NCBI RefSeq assembly: GCF_015354055.1
Contig: NZ_JACHTM010000002.1
Span: 310,001 to 374,000 of the forward strand
Direction of reading: 5' to 3'
Length of the DNA stretch: 64,000 nt
From: Thermaurantiacus tibetensis
GTDB taxonomy: Bacteria; Pseudomonadota; Alphaproteobacteria; Sphingomonadales; Sphingomonadaceae
The notes under the pieces are model-generated. The model had not been told where the DNA came from, searched no databases, and worked only from the letters and a program-made list of their open reading frames with translations. Positions 42,958 through 51,559 of the stretch are shown here, piece after piece; position 1 is the stretch's first letter; every line of letters starts with the position of its first letter. A program made the translations under genes and the position numbers.

Positions 42958-43120
42958 ATGCCGAAGGCGACCGAGGCGGTCGGCAACCGCCTGCCCCACC
43001 CCGTCCTCCTGTTCCTGCTGCTCTCCCTCGCCCTCGTCGCGGCCAACATCATCGCCGTCTTCGCCCGGTCCAACCCCGGAACCCTCTGGGCCCACCACGG
43101 CGGCGACTCGCCCCGAGGTC
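42958..43120 (+). pseudogene. Possible remnant of an AbgT-family transporter gene (N-terminal fragment)
   Basis: About 50 codons starting at the ATG 42958 encode EAVGNRLPHPVLLFLLLSLA and continue as a hydrophobic segment. This resembles the N-terminus of AbgT-type p-aminobenzoyl-glutamate transporters (a GNxLPHPVxLF pattern before the first membrane span). The frame then loses all family likeness, and the remaining space before the next gene is about 110 bases. In another frame 43132-43244 is again hydrophobic. I read it as a decayed fragment; a small membrane peptide or chance hydrophobicity is also possible. It is divergent from phoR. Confidence 0.35.
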
Positions 43121-43230
43121 GGGCCGCGTCAGCATCCCCCTCCTCATGGGCGCGGCGGTGCTTCCCGCCTTCCAACTGCTTGGCATCCCCATCAGTCCCG
43201 GCGTTGCACCCTTCCGTGCCAGGGCGCCGC

Positions 43231-43974
43231 TCAGTCCCGGCTGAGCGTCTCCAGTTCGTACCAGGTCGCCATGTCGCCGCCGACGCCACCCTTCACGAAC
43301 AGCCGGTCGGCGTCTGCCGTCACCCACATGTCGTAGGGCGGGTGCGGCTTGCCACCCATGCCGGGCCCCTCGTCGTCGACGAACCGGAAATGGTGGCAGC
43401 GGAAGCGCCCGGCCGGGCACTCGGCCTCGGCATCGCCCACATATTCAAGGCCGATCCGCACTTCGGCGACCATCGGCGGGGTCGCGCCGCGATGGTCGGG
43501 GGAGGGAAGGAGCGCGCGGATGCGCCGCCGGTGCGGGCCGCGGCCCACGTCCATGCATTTCGTGAGATAGGCGTCGCCGGCAATGGGGTGGGTGCCGAAG
43601 CCGTCCAGCCCCTCGCCGATGGGGAGCTGCTGCTCCAGCCGGCCGATCGAGGGGCCGTGGCTGCGGCACGAGACCGTGCCCGCCGCCCAGTCGAAGGCAA
43701 CGAGACCCGAGCCCATGAAGGCCCCGCCGACATCCAGCCGCACCAGGCAGTCGAACGGCCGGCCCTTCTCGTCGAGCGAATAGACGATGTGCCTGAGCAC
43801 CGCGGGCTCCGGCTCGGCGATCTCGCAGCGCGCCTGGAGCGTCACCCGCCCGTCCCGATGGTGGGTGAAGGCGAAATCCTCCCGGCCGCGCCACTGGCCC
43901 TCGTGGCCCGGCTTGTTGCTGGTGTAGCGGATCCGGCCCGAGATCGTCCGGTGCGGCATCGCCCAGCCGCTCAT
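43231..43974 (-). CDS. Hypothetical protein, conserved-looking, function unknown
   Basis: A 247-residue soluble protein that I do not recognise with certainty. It has strand-rich regions (GRVTLQARCEIAEPEPAVL, FDCLVRLDVGGAFMGSGLV, CPAGRFRCHHFRFVDDEG) resembling lipocalin-like or DUF3108-type beta barrels, and no signal peptide. The sequence PPYDMWVTADADRLFVKGG near the end is reminiscent of DUF3108. Its ATG overlaps the SDR gene's stop (ATGA), so it is the last of three coupled minus-strand genes with NnrU and the SDR. A ligand-binding role within that operon is conceivable, not shown. Confidence 0.75.
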   Translation of the reverse strand: MSGWAMPHRTISGRIRYTSNKPGHEGQWRGREDFAFTHHRDGRVTLQARCEIAEPEPAVLRHIVYSLDEKGRPFDCLVRLDVGGAFMGSGLVAFDWAAGTVSCRSHGPSIGRLEQQLPIGEGLDGFGTHPIAGDAYLTKCMDVGRGPHRRRIRALLPSPDHRGATPPMVAEVRIGLEYVGDAEAECPAGRFRCHHFRFVDDEGPGMGGKPHPPYDMWVTADADRLFVKGGVGGDMATWYELETLSRD

Positions 43975-44783
43975 GCCGCGGCCTTTCCGAACTTCGCGAC
44001 GACCGCCGCGCCGAGCTTCTCCATCAGGTCGAACAGGCCCTCAGGGTCCCGCCGCTTCATGTCGAGAAGCGCCATCTCCATGCCTCCCTCCGCCCCCACC
44101 GGGATCTCCCGCTGCCCTTTCGCAAGCCCGTCGAGGATGGTGGCGGCAGCCTCGTCGGGCGTGATCCCCTGGTCCACCTCGTCGGCCCCCTCGCCCCGCG
44201 GCGTGCCGTCGGCGGTCAGCGCCCGCGTCGCAATCGGGGTTGCCACATAGCCCGGCACGATGGTCGAGACCTTCACGCCGCGGTGCGCCACTTCGGTCCG
44301 GAGCGCGTCGAAGAAGCCCATGAGCGCGTGCTTCGCCGCACAGTAGCCCGTGCGCTGCGGCGAGCCGACCTTGCCGGCGACGCTCGCCACCGCCGCGATG
44401 TGCCCGTGGCCCCGCGCGAGCATCTGCGGCAGCACCAGTTTCGTCAGCGCGATGGGCGCGAAGAAATCCACTTCCATGATCGTGCGGTAGACCTGGAAGT
44501 CGGTGTCCTCGGCGAGGCTGCGCTGCGAGATGCCGGCGTTGTTGACGAGGAGGTCGACTCGGCCCGCGCGTTCGACGATGTCGGGAAGGGCGTTGATGTC
44601 GGTGGCCTCGAAGGGCAGGAGCTCGGCATTGCCGCCGGCGGCCTCGGCCACGGCCTCGAGCGCGGGGACCTTCCGGCCCGAGAGGATGAGCTCGGCCCCG
44701 GCCCGGCCGAAGGCCCTAGCAAGCGCCGCCCCGATGCCGGAGGAGGCCCCCGTCACCCACACGCGCTGACCGGCGAACGCCAT
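43971..44783 (-). CDS. Short-chain dehydrogenase/reductase (SDR)
   Basis: A 270-residue classical SDR similar to the DHRS7-type group. Motifs are VWVTGASSGIGAALAR at the start, LSGRKVPALE (Arg favouring NADP), NNAGISQRSL, the Ser in AVASVAGKVGSPQ, and YCAAK for Tyr and Lys. The C-terminal extension (GGMEMALLDMKRRDPEGLFDL) is typical of this group. Both ends are coupled: the start follows the NnrU gene's stop as TGATG, and the stop overlaps the hypothetical gene. The substrate is unknown; lipid or retinoid-type alcohols are common for the group. Confidence 0.88.
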   Translation of the reverse strand: MAFAGQRVWVTGASSGIGAALARAFGRAGAELILSGRKVPALEAVAEAAGGNAELLPFEATDINALPDIVERAGRVDLLVNNAGISQRSLAEDTDFQVYRTIMEVDFFAPIALTKLVLPQMLARGHGHIAAVASVAGKVGSPQRTGYCAAKHALMGFFDALRTEVAHRGVKVSTIVPGYVATPIATRALTADGTPRGEGADEVDQGITPDEAAATILDGLAKGQREIPVGAEGGMEMALLDMKRRDPEGLFDLMEKLGAAVVAKFGKAAA

Positions 44784-45478
44784 CAGACGAACTGCCAGAT
44801 GCCAACCACCGGCGCCTGCATCAGGCTCGGGTGGAGGAAGGTCATGACGAGCCAGAAGAGGATGCCGCCCACCAGCGGCACCACGCCCGGCCACAGCGCA
44901 GAGGCGGGCTGCTTCCCCGCCACGATCGCCGCGAACGGCACGAAGCTCGTGCGCGCGGCATACATCTTCCAGTCGGCGCCAAGCTGGCGCGCCTTCTTGC
45001 CATCCTGGAAGGCAGCACCCACGAGCGCGAGCGTCCCGATGCCGGCGGCGAGCACCAGGGTTGGCGCGTCGCCCGCGAGCCAGCCATGGACCAGCGCCCA
45101 GAGGCCGAAGGCCCACATCATGGGGTGCCGGGTCCAGCGCAGAACCCCCGTCGGCCCTTCGTTCCCGGGCCGCTGCGGCACGCCGGCGAGCGCCCGGTTG
45201 GCTGGCGTCAGCGCGCCGACGAACAGGATCGAGGCGAGGAGCATCACGAGGTTGGCGGCATGGTAGGCGCCCACACCCGCAGTCCAGAGCGGCGCATCCT
45301 CGGGCAGGCCCTTGTAGACCTGGACTGCGCCGATGAGGAGGGCGAGCGAGAGCAGCGAGTAGCCGATCCGGAAGCCGGTCTCGCCGAGCCTCAGCACCAG
45401 CGAATCGCGCAGCGGCGGAGTCGCAAGCCCGATGTGGGTCACGACGAACGCTGCCATCAGCAGGATGAAAAGCCCCAT
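44783..45478 (-). CDS. NnrU-family integral membrane protein
   Basis: A 231-residue inner-membrane protein of the NnrU family. Six or so hydrophobic segments are visible, including LFILLMAAFVVTHIGLA, IGYSLLSLALLIGAVQVY and FWLVMTFLHPSLM. The family signature TRHPMMWAFGLWALVHGW is present, with HPMMWA as in relatives. NnrU was named from nitrogen-oxide reduction in Rhodobacter, but most members lie away from denitrification genes, as here, and the activity is unknown; isoprenylcysteine methyltransferase-like folds have been proposed for related proteins. It is the first gene of the coupled NnrU-SDR-hypothetical operon. Confidence 0.88.
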   Translation of the reverse strand: MGLFILLMAAFVVTHIGLATPPLRDSLVLRLGETGFRIGYSLLSLALLIGAVQVYKGLPEDAPLWTAGVGAYHAANLVMLLASILFVGALTPANRALAGVPQRPGNEGPTGVLRWTRHPMMWAFGLWALVHGWLAGDAPTLVLAAGIGTLALVGAAFQDGKKARQLGADWKMYAARTSFVPFAAIVAGKQPASALWPGVVPLVGGILFWLVMTFLHPSLMQAPVVGIWQFV

Positions 45479-45571
45479 CGCCAGCCTCCCCGCCCCTTCT
45501 GCCAGCCCTGCCGCCTGCGCGAAAGCCCCCCGGTACCGGCTGGTGTGCGCACCCCGCCCAGCCGGCGCGCC

Positions 45572-46882
45572 TCAGCGCATCCAGGCCTTCGGCAGCCCCG
45601 TCTCCGGCTGGCCGGGCCGATAGCGCCGGGCGAGCTTCGTCTGCCGGCTCTCCATCGGCTGGGCGACCCCGGCGATGAACACGGCCTCGGGCGCCGAGGA
45701 AAGCTCGAGCGGGTCGCCCGACCAGATGACGACATCGGCCCGGGCGCCCGGCGCAAGCCGGCCCATGTCAGCGAGGCCGAAGATCTCCGCCGGCGCCCGG
45801 CTGATGGCAGCGAAGGCCTGGTCCCAGGAGAGGCCCACCCCGCCCGGGAGCCGCCCCTGCGCCACCAGGTTCCCGGCATATTGCGGCAGGAGCCGGGGCT
45901 GGAAGCTCGCATCGAGGTCGGGCGTGCCGAGCGCGACCGTGACTCCGGCCACCACCATCCGCCCCACGTTCGACATGGTGGCCCCGATCGTCTCGAACCG
46001 GCCGGGCAGATTGTCCATGCCGAGGGTGATGACGGGCACGCGGGCGCGCGCCAGCTCGTCGGCCACCATCCAGCCCTCGGCCGCCTCGACGAGCACGAGC
46101 CGGACGCCGGGATACCGGTTGCGGAGAGTCAGCACCTGGCGGATGTCGGATGCCCGGTTGACGCGCACGAGAAGCGGCTGCGCGCCGGTCAGCACCGGGA
46201 CCAGTGCCTCGGCATCGTCGCGGGTGACACGGAGATCGCGGTGCTGGTCCCGCATCGGCGAGACCAGCCCGTTCCTCAGGCGCTGCGCCTCGTCGAGCGC
46301 GTTCAGGATCTCGGCCCAGGCCGCAGGCCTGGAGCCGCCTGCGATCCGGCTGCCGAGCTCGCCATAGGCGACATGCTGGAAGGCGCGCGGGCGAATGGGG
46401 CGCCCGTCGCCGAGGCTGATGATGGCGCCTTGCCCTGCGAAGATCGTGCGGCCCGGGAAGGGCGCCGTGACGGCGGCCGTCACCCCCTCGATCCGGGTGA
46501 TGGCGATCGCCGTCTCTTCCGGGTCGAGCCCCGCCTCGAGCGCGAGCGCGGCCGAGACGGGCGCGGTGCGCGCCACCGTCTCGTTCGCCTCGTCGACCGC
46601 ATGCACCTCGACCGCGCCCAGCTGCGAGATGCCGGCGATGATGCCGGGCGTCACCCACTTGCCCGCAGCATCGATGACACGATAGCCTGTCGGCGCGGCC
46701 GCGCCCGCCGGCAGCACCGCCTCCACCCGGCCGCCCGAGAGGAGCACCGTGCCGCCCTCGACCGGCGCACCCGTGTTCGTCACGACGCGGCCGCCGGCGA
46801 GTGCCAGCCGCTCCTGCGCTGCCGCGGGCGCGGGGAGCAGGACGAGGAGCGCGGCCAGAAGACCGAGGGCGCGCCGCCTCAC
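45572..46882 (-). CDS. Amidohydrolase-like secreted protein lacking the metal-binding HxH motif
   Basis: A 436-residue exported protein with an amidohydrolase fold. The signal peptide is RRRALGLLAALLVLLPAPAAAQ. The beta-sandwich ALAGGRVVTNTGAPVEGG and the pre-barrel KWVTPGIIAG are family-like. Where active members read HxH after PGxID, this one has AGISQLG, and the later His and Asp ligands also seem absent (TLGMDNLPG, TPDLDASFQP). The end, GRLAPGARADVVIWSGDPLE, is conserved. It starts with a GTG that overlaps the stop of the complete amidohydrolase gene upstream, so the two are made together. It is probably a structural or substrate-binding partner rather than an enzyme. Confidence 0.86.
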   Translation of the reverse strand: MRRRALGLLAALLVLLPAPAAAQERLALAGGRVVTNTGAPVEGGTVLLSGGRVEAVLPAGAAAPTGYRVIDAAGKWVTPGIIAGISQLGAVEVHAVDEANETVARTAPVSAALALEAGLDPEETAIAITRIEGVTAAVTAPFPGRTIFAGQGAIISLGDGRPIRPRAFQHVAYGELGSRIAGGSRPAAWAEILNALDEAQRLRNGLVSPMRDQHRDLRVTRDDAEALVPVLTGAQPLLVRVNRASDIRQVLTLRNRYPGVRLVLVEAAEGWMVADELARARVPVITLGMDNLPGRFETIGATMSNVGRMVVAGVTVALGTPDLDASFQPRLLPQYAGNLVAQGRLPGGVGLSWDQAFAAISRAPAEIFGLADMGRLAPGARADVVIWSGDPLELSSAPEAVFIAGVAQPMESRQTKLARRYRPGQPETGLPKAWMR

Positions 46883-48303
46883 TTCACATCCCCCTCGCCC
46901 GGGTGCCCCAGCTCGAAGTCGGAGACCGGCCGCCGCCGCGGGTCGAGCGCGTCGTAGAGGAGCGCGCCATCGACCCACACCTTCTCGGGCCGGGAGTAGA
47001 CCGAGAGCGGGTCCCCGTTCCACAAGACCACGTCGGCCTGCTTGCCGGGCTCGAGGCTTCCCACCTTGTCGGCGATCCCCAGCGCCTTCGCCGCGTTGAT
47101 GCCGATCCAGGTCCAGGCCTCCTCGTCGCGGATCTCAAGGCCCATCCGCCGCCCGTCGGCGAGCGCCTTCGCCGTCTCCTGGTTCAGCCGCTGGATGCCA
47201 TGCGCATCGTCGGAATGGGTGATGGCACACCCCCCGGCCGCGTGGACGAAGGGCAGGTTCTCGCGGATGCCGTCGTAGCTTTCCATCTTGAAGCCCCACC
47301 AGTCGGCCCAGAGCGCCGCGCAGATGCCCTCCGCGGCGAGCAGCGGGGCAATCTTGTAGGCCTCGACCGCGTGGTGGAAGGCGGCAACCCGGTAGCCGAA
47401 CTCCTTCGTCATGCCGATCACCATCGCCATCTCGTCGGCCCGGTAGCAGTGGTTCTGGACGAGGATCTTCCCCTCCAGAACGTCGGCCAGAGTCTCAAGC
47501 TGGAGGTCGCGGCGGAACTGCGGCGAGGGCCGCGCCCGGTCGGCGCGGTATTTCTCGGCATTGGCCCAGGTCTGGCGCATGAGGGCCACATTCCCCATCC
47601 GTGAGCCCGGCATCTGCGAGCGGCTGCCATAGACCCGCTTCGGATTCTCGCCGCAGGCCATCTTCAAGGACCAGGGCGCGCCCGGCATCAGCATGTCGAG
47701 CGCGGTGACGCCGGGCACGTTCTTCAAGGTGACCCCCCGCCCGCCGAACAGGTTGGCCGATCCGGGCAGCACGTGGAGAACGGTCACTCCGCCGGCAAGG
47801 GCTCGGGCAAAGCCCGGGTCCTGCGGCCAGACCGCGTGCAGCGCCCAGACCTCCGAGCGCACCGGCCCGGTCACCTCGTTGCCATCGGAATGGGCCTGGA
47901 CTCCGGGCGAGGGATAGTTGCCGAGGTGCGAGTGGACGTCGATGATGCCCGGCGTCACCCACTTGCCGCGCCCGTCGATGACGGTTGCCCCCTCGGTCGG
48001 CACCTGCGGCCCCACTGCCGTCACCCGGCCGTTCTCGAAGCGGATCGCGCCGCCATCGACGCGGCCGCCCCTGCCGTCGTAGATGGTGACGTTGGCGATG
48101 ACGGTCGGCACGCCGGGGAAGGGCCGGTAGGTCGAGGCGAAGGCGGCGTCCGCCGGCACCCCCTTCGACACGGGGGCGGCTGCAGGCGCCGCAGGCCGGG
48201 CTGCCGCGCGCCCTTGCCGCTCGCCGGTCGTTGCGCAGGCGCAGAGGAGCGCGCCTGCAAGCACCACCGTGCCGAACGTCTTGAACCTTCCCCTTGTCGC
48301 CAC
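46879..48303 (-). CDS. Amidohydrolase (imidazolonepropionase-like), probable lipoprotein
   Basis: A 474-residue metal-dependent amidohydrolase. The N-terminus FGTVVLAGALLCACATTG has a lipobox-like LCAC, suggesting a lipoprotein in the envelope. The sandwich domain includes VIANVTIYDGRGG. The metal site begins with IIDVHSHLGNYP (HxH near residue 125), further histidines follow in LVQNHCYRADEM and AAFHHAVEAYK, and the late Asp is in ITHSDDAHGIQRLN. The end, SLEPGKQADVVLWNGDPL, is canonical. It may cleave peptide-like or cyclic amide bonds. Its stop overlaps the start of a degenerate homologue (GTGA), and a POT peptide transporter lies 39 bases upstream, which hints at peptide scavenging. Confidence 0.88.
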   Translation of the reverse strand: MATRGRFKTFGTVVLAGALLCACATTGERQGRAAARPAAPAAAPVSKGVPADAAFASTYRPFPGVPTVIANVTIYDGRGGRVDGGAIRFENGRVTAVGPQVPTEGATVIDGRGKWVTPGIIDVHSHLGNYPSPGVQAHSDGNEVTGPVRSEVWALHAVWPQDPGFARALAGGVTVLHVLPGSANLFGGRGVTLKNVPGVTALDMLMPGAPWSLKMACGENPKRVYGSRSQMPGSRMGNVALMRQTWANAEKYRADRARPSPQFRRDLQLETLADVLEGKILVQNHCYRADEMAMVIGMTKEFGYRVAAFHHAVEAYKIAPLLAAEGICAALWADWWGFKMESYDGIRENLPFVHAAGGCAITHSDDAHGIQRLNQETAKALADGRRMGLEIRDEEAWTWIGINAAKALGIADKVGSLEPGKQADVVLWNGDPLSVYSRPEKVWVDGALLYDALDPRRRPVSDFELGHPGEGDVK

Positions 48304-48342
48304 GCGCTCTCCTCTCTCCCCCGACGCGGCTGCGTCCCCGCC

Positions 48343-49899
48343 TCAGGCCCCGCGCGCCTCGAGCCCCGGGGCCCCGGACACCGGCGCCGTCTCGGGCGAT
48401 TCCTCGTCCCTGAGCGTGTCGAGGTGCATCCAGCGCTTCACGAACGGCGCCACCACCAGGACCGCCACGCCGACCCCGATGGTGATCCAGCCGATCTGGT
48501 CATAGACGGCAAGCGCGCCGGCCCGCGTCATCTCGCCTTCCTCGCCGCCGGTCGCCCGGCCGATCAGCCCGGCGACGAAGTTGCCGCCGGCAGAGGCGTA
48601 GAACCATGCGCCCATGACGAGGCTCGCCATGTGCCGGGGTGCCAGCCGGTTCATGGCGGAAAGCCCCACGGGCGAGAGGCAGAGCTCGCCCGTCGTCTGG
48701 AAGAGGTAGAGGAGGAAGATGAAGATGACAGGCACCAGCGCTTCGGGGCCCGCCGCCTTCGCGCCCCAGACGAGAAGCACGAACGAGAAGCCCACCTGGA
48801 GGAGCGCAAGGCCGAACTTGGCCGGCGTCGACGGCTCGAGCCCGCGCCGGCCAAGGAAGGTCCAGAGGCCGGCGAACAGCGGCCCGAGCAGGATGATGTA
48901 GATGGGGTTGATCGACTGGAAGAGGGTGGCGGGCACGCCCTGCCGGTCCACGTAGCGGTCGGTAAACAGGTTGATCGAGCCGCCGGCCTGCTCGAAGAGG
49001 CCCCAGAAGACCGGCTGGAGCGCGATCAGGAACAGGATGGCATAGAGCCGCTCGCGCGCCTCGCGGTCGAGCCGCGAGGCCTCGAACAGCACGTAGCCGA
49101 GGAGAAGGGTGCCCCCGGCCAGGAGCAGCTGGCCGTAGAAGCCCTGGTACTGGATGAGGAGCCAGATTCCGGCCACGGCCCCCAGCGAGGCGAGGTAGAT
49201 GACCCATTCGAAGCGCAGCCCGCCCACGCGCCGCGCGAGCGCTGCCGGGTTCGCGCTCTCGCCCTTGCCCTCGAGGAGCGGCCGGCCGGCCACGAAGACG
49301 AGGAGGCCGAGGAGCATCCCCACCCCGGCGGCGCCGAAGCCCCAGGCCCAGCCGTAGGTCTCGCCAAGCCAGCCGGCGACGATGGTGCCGAGCGCCGCGC
49401 CCACGTTGATGCCGATGTAGAAGATCGTGTAGGCGCCGTCGCGGCGCACATCGGTCCGCGGGTAGAGCTGGCCGACGATGACCGAGATGTTGGCCTTCAG
49501 GAACCCCGAGCCGACGATGATGAAGGCCAGCGCCGCCCAGAAGATGGCGATGGCCGGGTCCCCCTGCCCCCCGTCGCCCTCGAAAGCCATGAGGAAGTGG
49601 CCCATGGTGAGCAGCACGGCGCCGTAGAGCACGGCCTTGCGCTGGCCGAGGTAGCGGTCCGCAAGCCAGCCGCCGAGCACCGGGGTGATATAGACGAGGC
49701 TGGTGTAGGCGCCGTAGACCAGCGCCGCCTCGCCGTCCGAGAAGAGCCAGTGCTTGGTGAGGTAGAAGATGAGGAGCGCGCGCATCCCGTAGTAGGAGAA
49801 GCGCTCCCACATCTCCGCGAAGAACAGGACGAAGAGCCCGCGGGGGTGGCCGAGAAGGGTGCGCTGGCCGGCTTCGGCCACGGCGGCGGGCGGTGCCAT
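48343..49899 (-). CDS. POT-family proton-dependent oligopeptide transporter
   Basis: A 518-residue POT/PTR carrier that imports di- and tripeptides with protons. The family signature is near the N-terminus: LFFAEMWERFSYYGMRALL, including the ExxER-type motif used for proton coupling. FIIVGSGFLKANISVIVGQLY and YTIFYIGINVGAALG are the second PTR2 signature. FFQTTGELCLSPVGLS-type sequence occurs as LFQTTGELCLSPVGLSAMN. About 14 hydrophobic segments fit the family's 12+2 layout. The ATG at 49899 is used; an in-frame ATG at 50001 adds arginine-rich sequence. It precedes the amidohydrolase pair on the same strand and is divergent from the MoxR gene. Confidence 0.93.
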   Translation of the reverse strand: MAPPAAVAEAGQRTLLGHPRGLFVLFFAEMWERFSYYGMRALLIFYLTKHWLFSDGEAALVYGAYTSLVYITPVLGGWLADRYLGQRKAVLYGAVLLTMGHFLMAFEGDGGQGDPAIAIFWAALAFIIVGSGFLKANISVIVGQLYPRTDVRRDGAYTIFYIGINVGAALGTIVAGWLGETYGWAWGFGAAGVGMLLGLLVFVAGRPLLEGKGESANPAALARRVGGLRFEWVIYLASLGAVAGIWLLIQYQGFYGQLLLAGGTLLLGYVLFEASRLDREARERLYAILFLIALQPVFWGLFEQAGGSINLFTDRYVDRQGVPATLFQSINPIYIILLGPLFAGLWTFLGRRGLEPSTPAKFGLALLQVGFSFVLLVWGAKAAGPEALVPVIFIFLLYLFQTTGELCLSPVGLSAMNRLAPRHMASLVMGAWFYASAGGNFVAGLIGRATGGEEGEMTRAGALAVYDQIGWITIGVGVAVLVVAPFVKRWMHLDTLRDEESPETAPVSGAPGLEARGA

Positions 49900-50015
49900 G
49901 CCAGCCACTCTTGCGCGGCGGGGCCGGTCCCGGCAAGCCCTCCCAAATCTCCGATTGCATGGCCGTGGCGCGGCGGCCACAAGGGCGGCACCTCCGGGCA
50001 CGAGAAGGAGCCTCC

Positions 50016-50867
50016 ATGCGCTTTTCCGGCACCTCCGCCTATGTCGCGACCGACGACCTCAAGGTCGCGGTCAACGCCGCTGCCACGCTGCGCCGGCCGC
50101 TCCTCGTCAAGGGCGAGCCCGGCACGGGGAAGACGGTGCTTGCCCAGGAGGTGGCGAAGGCCTTCGACGCCCCCTTGATCGAATGGCACATCAAGTCGAC
50201 CACCAAGGCCCAGCAGGGCCTCTACGAATATGACGCGGTCTCCCGCCTGCGCGACAGCCAGCTCGGCGACCCGCGCGTCTCCGACATCAGGAACTACATC
50301 CGCCGCGGCAAGCTGTGGGAGGCCTTCACCTCGCCCACCGTCCCCGTCCTCCTCATCGACGAGATCGACAAGGCCGACATCGAGTTCCCGAACGACCTCC
50401 TGCAGGAACTCGACCGGATGGAGTTCTTCGTCTACGAGACAGGCGAGACCGTCAGGGCCACCCAGCGCCCCATCGTCATCATCACCTCCAACAACGAGAA
50501 GGAGCTGCCGGATGCCTTCCTCCGGCGCTGCTTCTTCCACTACATCAGGTTCCCCGACCGGGAGACGATGGAAGCCATCATCCGCGTCCACTTCCCCGAC
50601 ATCGCAAAAGAGCTGGTGCGGGAAGCGCTCACCATCTTCTACGACATCCGCGAGGTGCCCGGCCTCAAGAAGAAGCCGTCGACGTCCGAGCTTCTCGACT
50701 GGCTGAAGCTCCTCATGCACGAGGATCTGCCGGTCGAGATGCTGCGCGAGCGCGATCCGAGGAAGCTCATCCCCCCGCTCCACGGCGCGCTTCTGAAGAA
50801 CGAGGCCGACGTGATGCTCTTCGAGCGGCTCGCCTTCATGGCCCGTCGCGAGGGCGCGCGGAACTAG
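50016..50867 (+). CDS. MoxR-family AAA+ ATPase
   Basis: A 283-residue AAA+ ATPase of the MoxR group, chaperone-like ATPases that help mature metalloenzymes or envelope complexes. Walker A is LVKGEPGTGKTVLAQEVA, Walker B VPVLLIDEIDKAD, sensor 1 IVIITSNNEKELPDAFLRRC containing the Arg finger, and sensor 2 lies around the late helical domain. AGAAGGAGCC precedes the ATG. In most Alphaproteobacteria such a gene is followed by one for a von Willebrand A-domain partner; here a lipoprotein gene follows nine bases later and no partner is seen in the window. Confidence 0.92.
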   Translation: MRFSGTSAYVATDDLKVAVNAAATLRRPLLVKGEPGTGKTVLAQEVAKAFDAPLIEWHIKSTTKAQQGLYEYDAVSRLRDSQLGDPRVSDIRNYIRRGKLWEAFTSPTVPVLLIDEIDKADIEFPNDLLQELDRMEFFVYETGETVRATQRPIVIITSNNEKELPDAFLRRCFFHYIRFPDRETMEAIIRVHFPDIAKELVREALTIFYDIREVPGLKKKPSTSELLDWLKLLMHEDLPVEMLRERDPRKLIPPLHGALLKNEADVMLFERLAFMARREGARN

Positions 50868-50875
50868 GTCGGCCC

Positions 50876-51559
50876 GTGTCCCCCCGTCAGCGCATGCTCC
50901 GCGGTGCCGCGGCGCTCGGGGTCTTCGTCCTCGCCACGGGCTGCCAGACGCTCGGCACCTTCCCCGACCCGGCCACCGCGCTCTCCGGAAACTGGGAGAA
51001 CGACGCCCAGTTCGCAGCCGCCGATCCGGCGCTCCACCGCCCGCCCGCGGCCGGCACGCCCTACGAGTGGCTCGACCGCCAGCACGCCGCGTTCCGCATC
51101 GTCGAGGCCCCCGCGCTCGCCGGCACCGGCGGCACCGTCGTCCACCTCCTCTGGCGGAGCGGCGGCCCCGACGGCCCGATGAGCCGCGAGCGCCTCTGGG
51201 TCTTCCGCCGCGACCGGCGAAGCGGCCGCCTCGTCATGGACTTCTTCCTGCCCGCCATGCCGGGCGGCCTCGGGGATGCCGCGGCCGACGGCTACCGCGT
51301 GCGGACGCTCACCTCCCGCGACGTCATCGGCTACCCCGAGGCCTGCACGCTGCCCGTCCGCCGAACGGCGCGCGGCTTCGTCGCCCGAATTCCCGCGGGC
51401 TGCACCGTGACGGCACAGTCGGGCCGCACCATGACCCTGGCGGCCGAGATCCGCCTCGACGGCGACACGCTGACCTACGCCGAGGAAGGCGTGCTCCCCG
51501 ACGGCAGCGTCGCCTTCAGGGTGCCGAACCCCGGCCCCTACGTCTTCCAGCGGCGCTAG
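50876..51559 (+). CDS. CpcT/CpeT-like lipoprotein
   Basis: A 227-residue probable lipoprotein with signal AALGVFVLATGC followed directly by Gln-Thr. The mature part resembles the CpcT/CpeT beta-barrel family, best known from cyanobacterial phycobilin lyases but widespread elsewhere with unknown function. Supporting features are MSRERLWVFRRDRRSGRLVMDFF, SRDVIGYPEACTLPVRRT, GCTVTAQSGRTMTL and the closing strand block GVLPDGSVAFRVPNPGPYVF. GTG 50876 or ATG 50894 may be the start; both give a signal peptide. It follows the MoxR gene closely and overlaps the convergent DUF4403 gene by four bases. No bilin-related gene is near. Confidence 0.75.
   Translation: MSPRQRMLRGAAALGVFVLATGCQTLGTFPDPATALSGNWENDAQFAAADPALHRPPAAGTPYEWLDRQHAAFRIVEAPALAGTGGTVVHLLWRSGGPDGPMSRERLWVFRRDRRSGRLVMDFFLPAMPGGLGDAAADGYRVRTLTSRDVIGYPEACTLPVRRTARGFVARIPAGCTVTAQSGRTMTLAAEIRLDGDTLTYAEEGVLPDGSVAFRVPNPGPYVFQRR

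Noticed and set aside
42958..44250. A 430-codon plus-strand frame starting at 42958.
   Set aside because: After about 50 codons it runs antisense through the hypothetical and SDR genes; only the beginning looks like protein.
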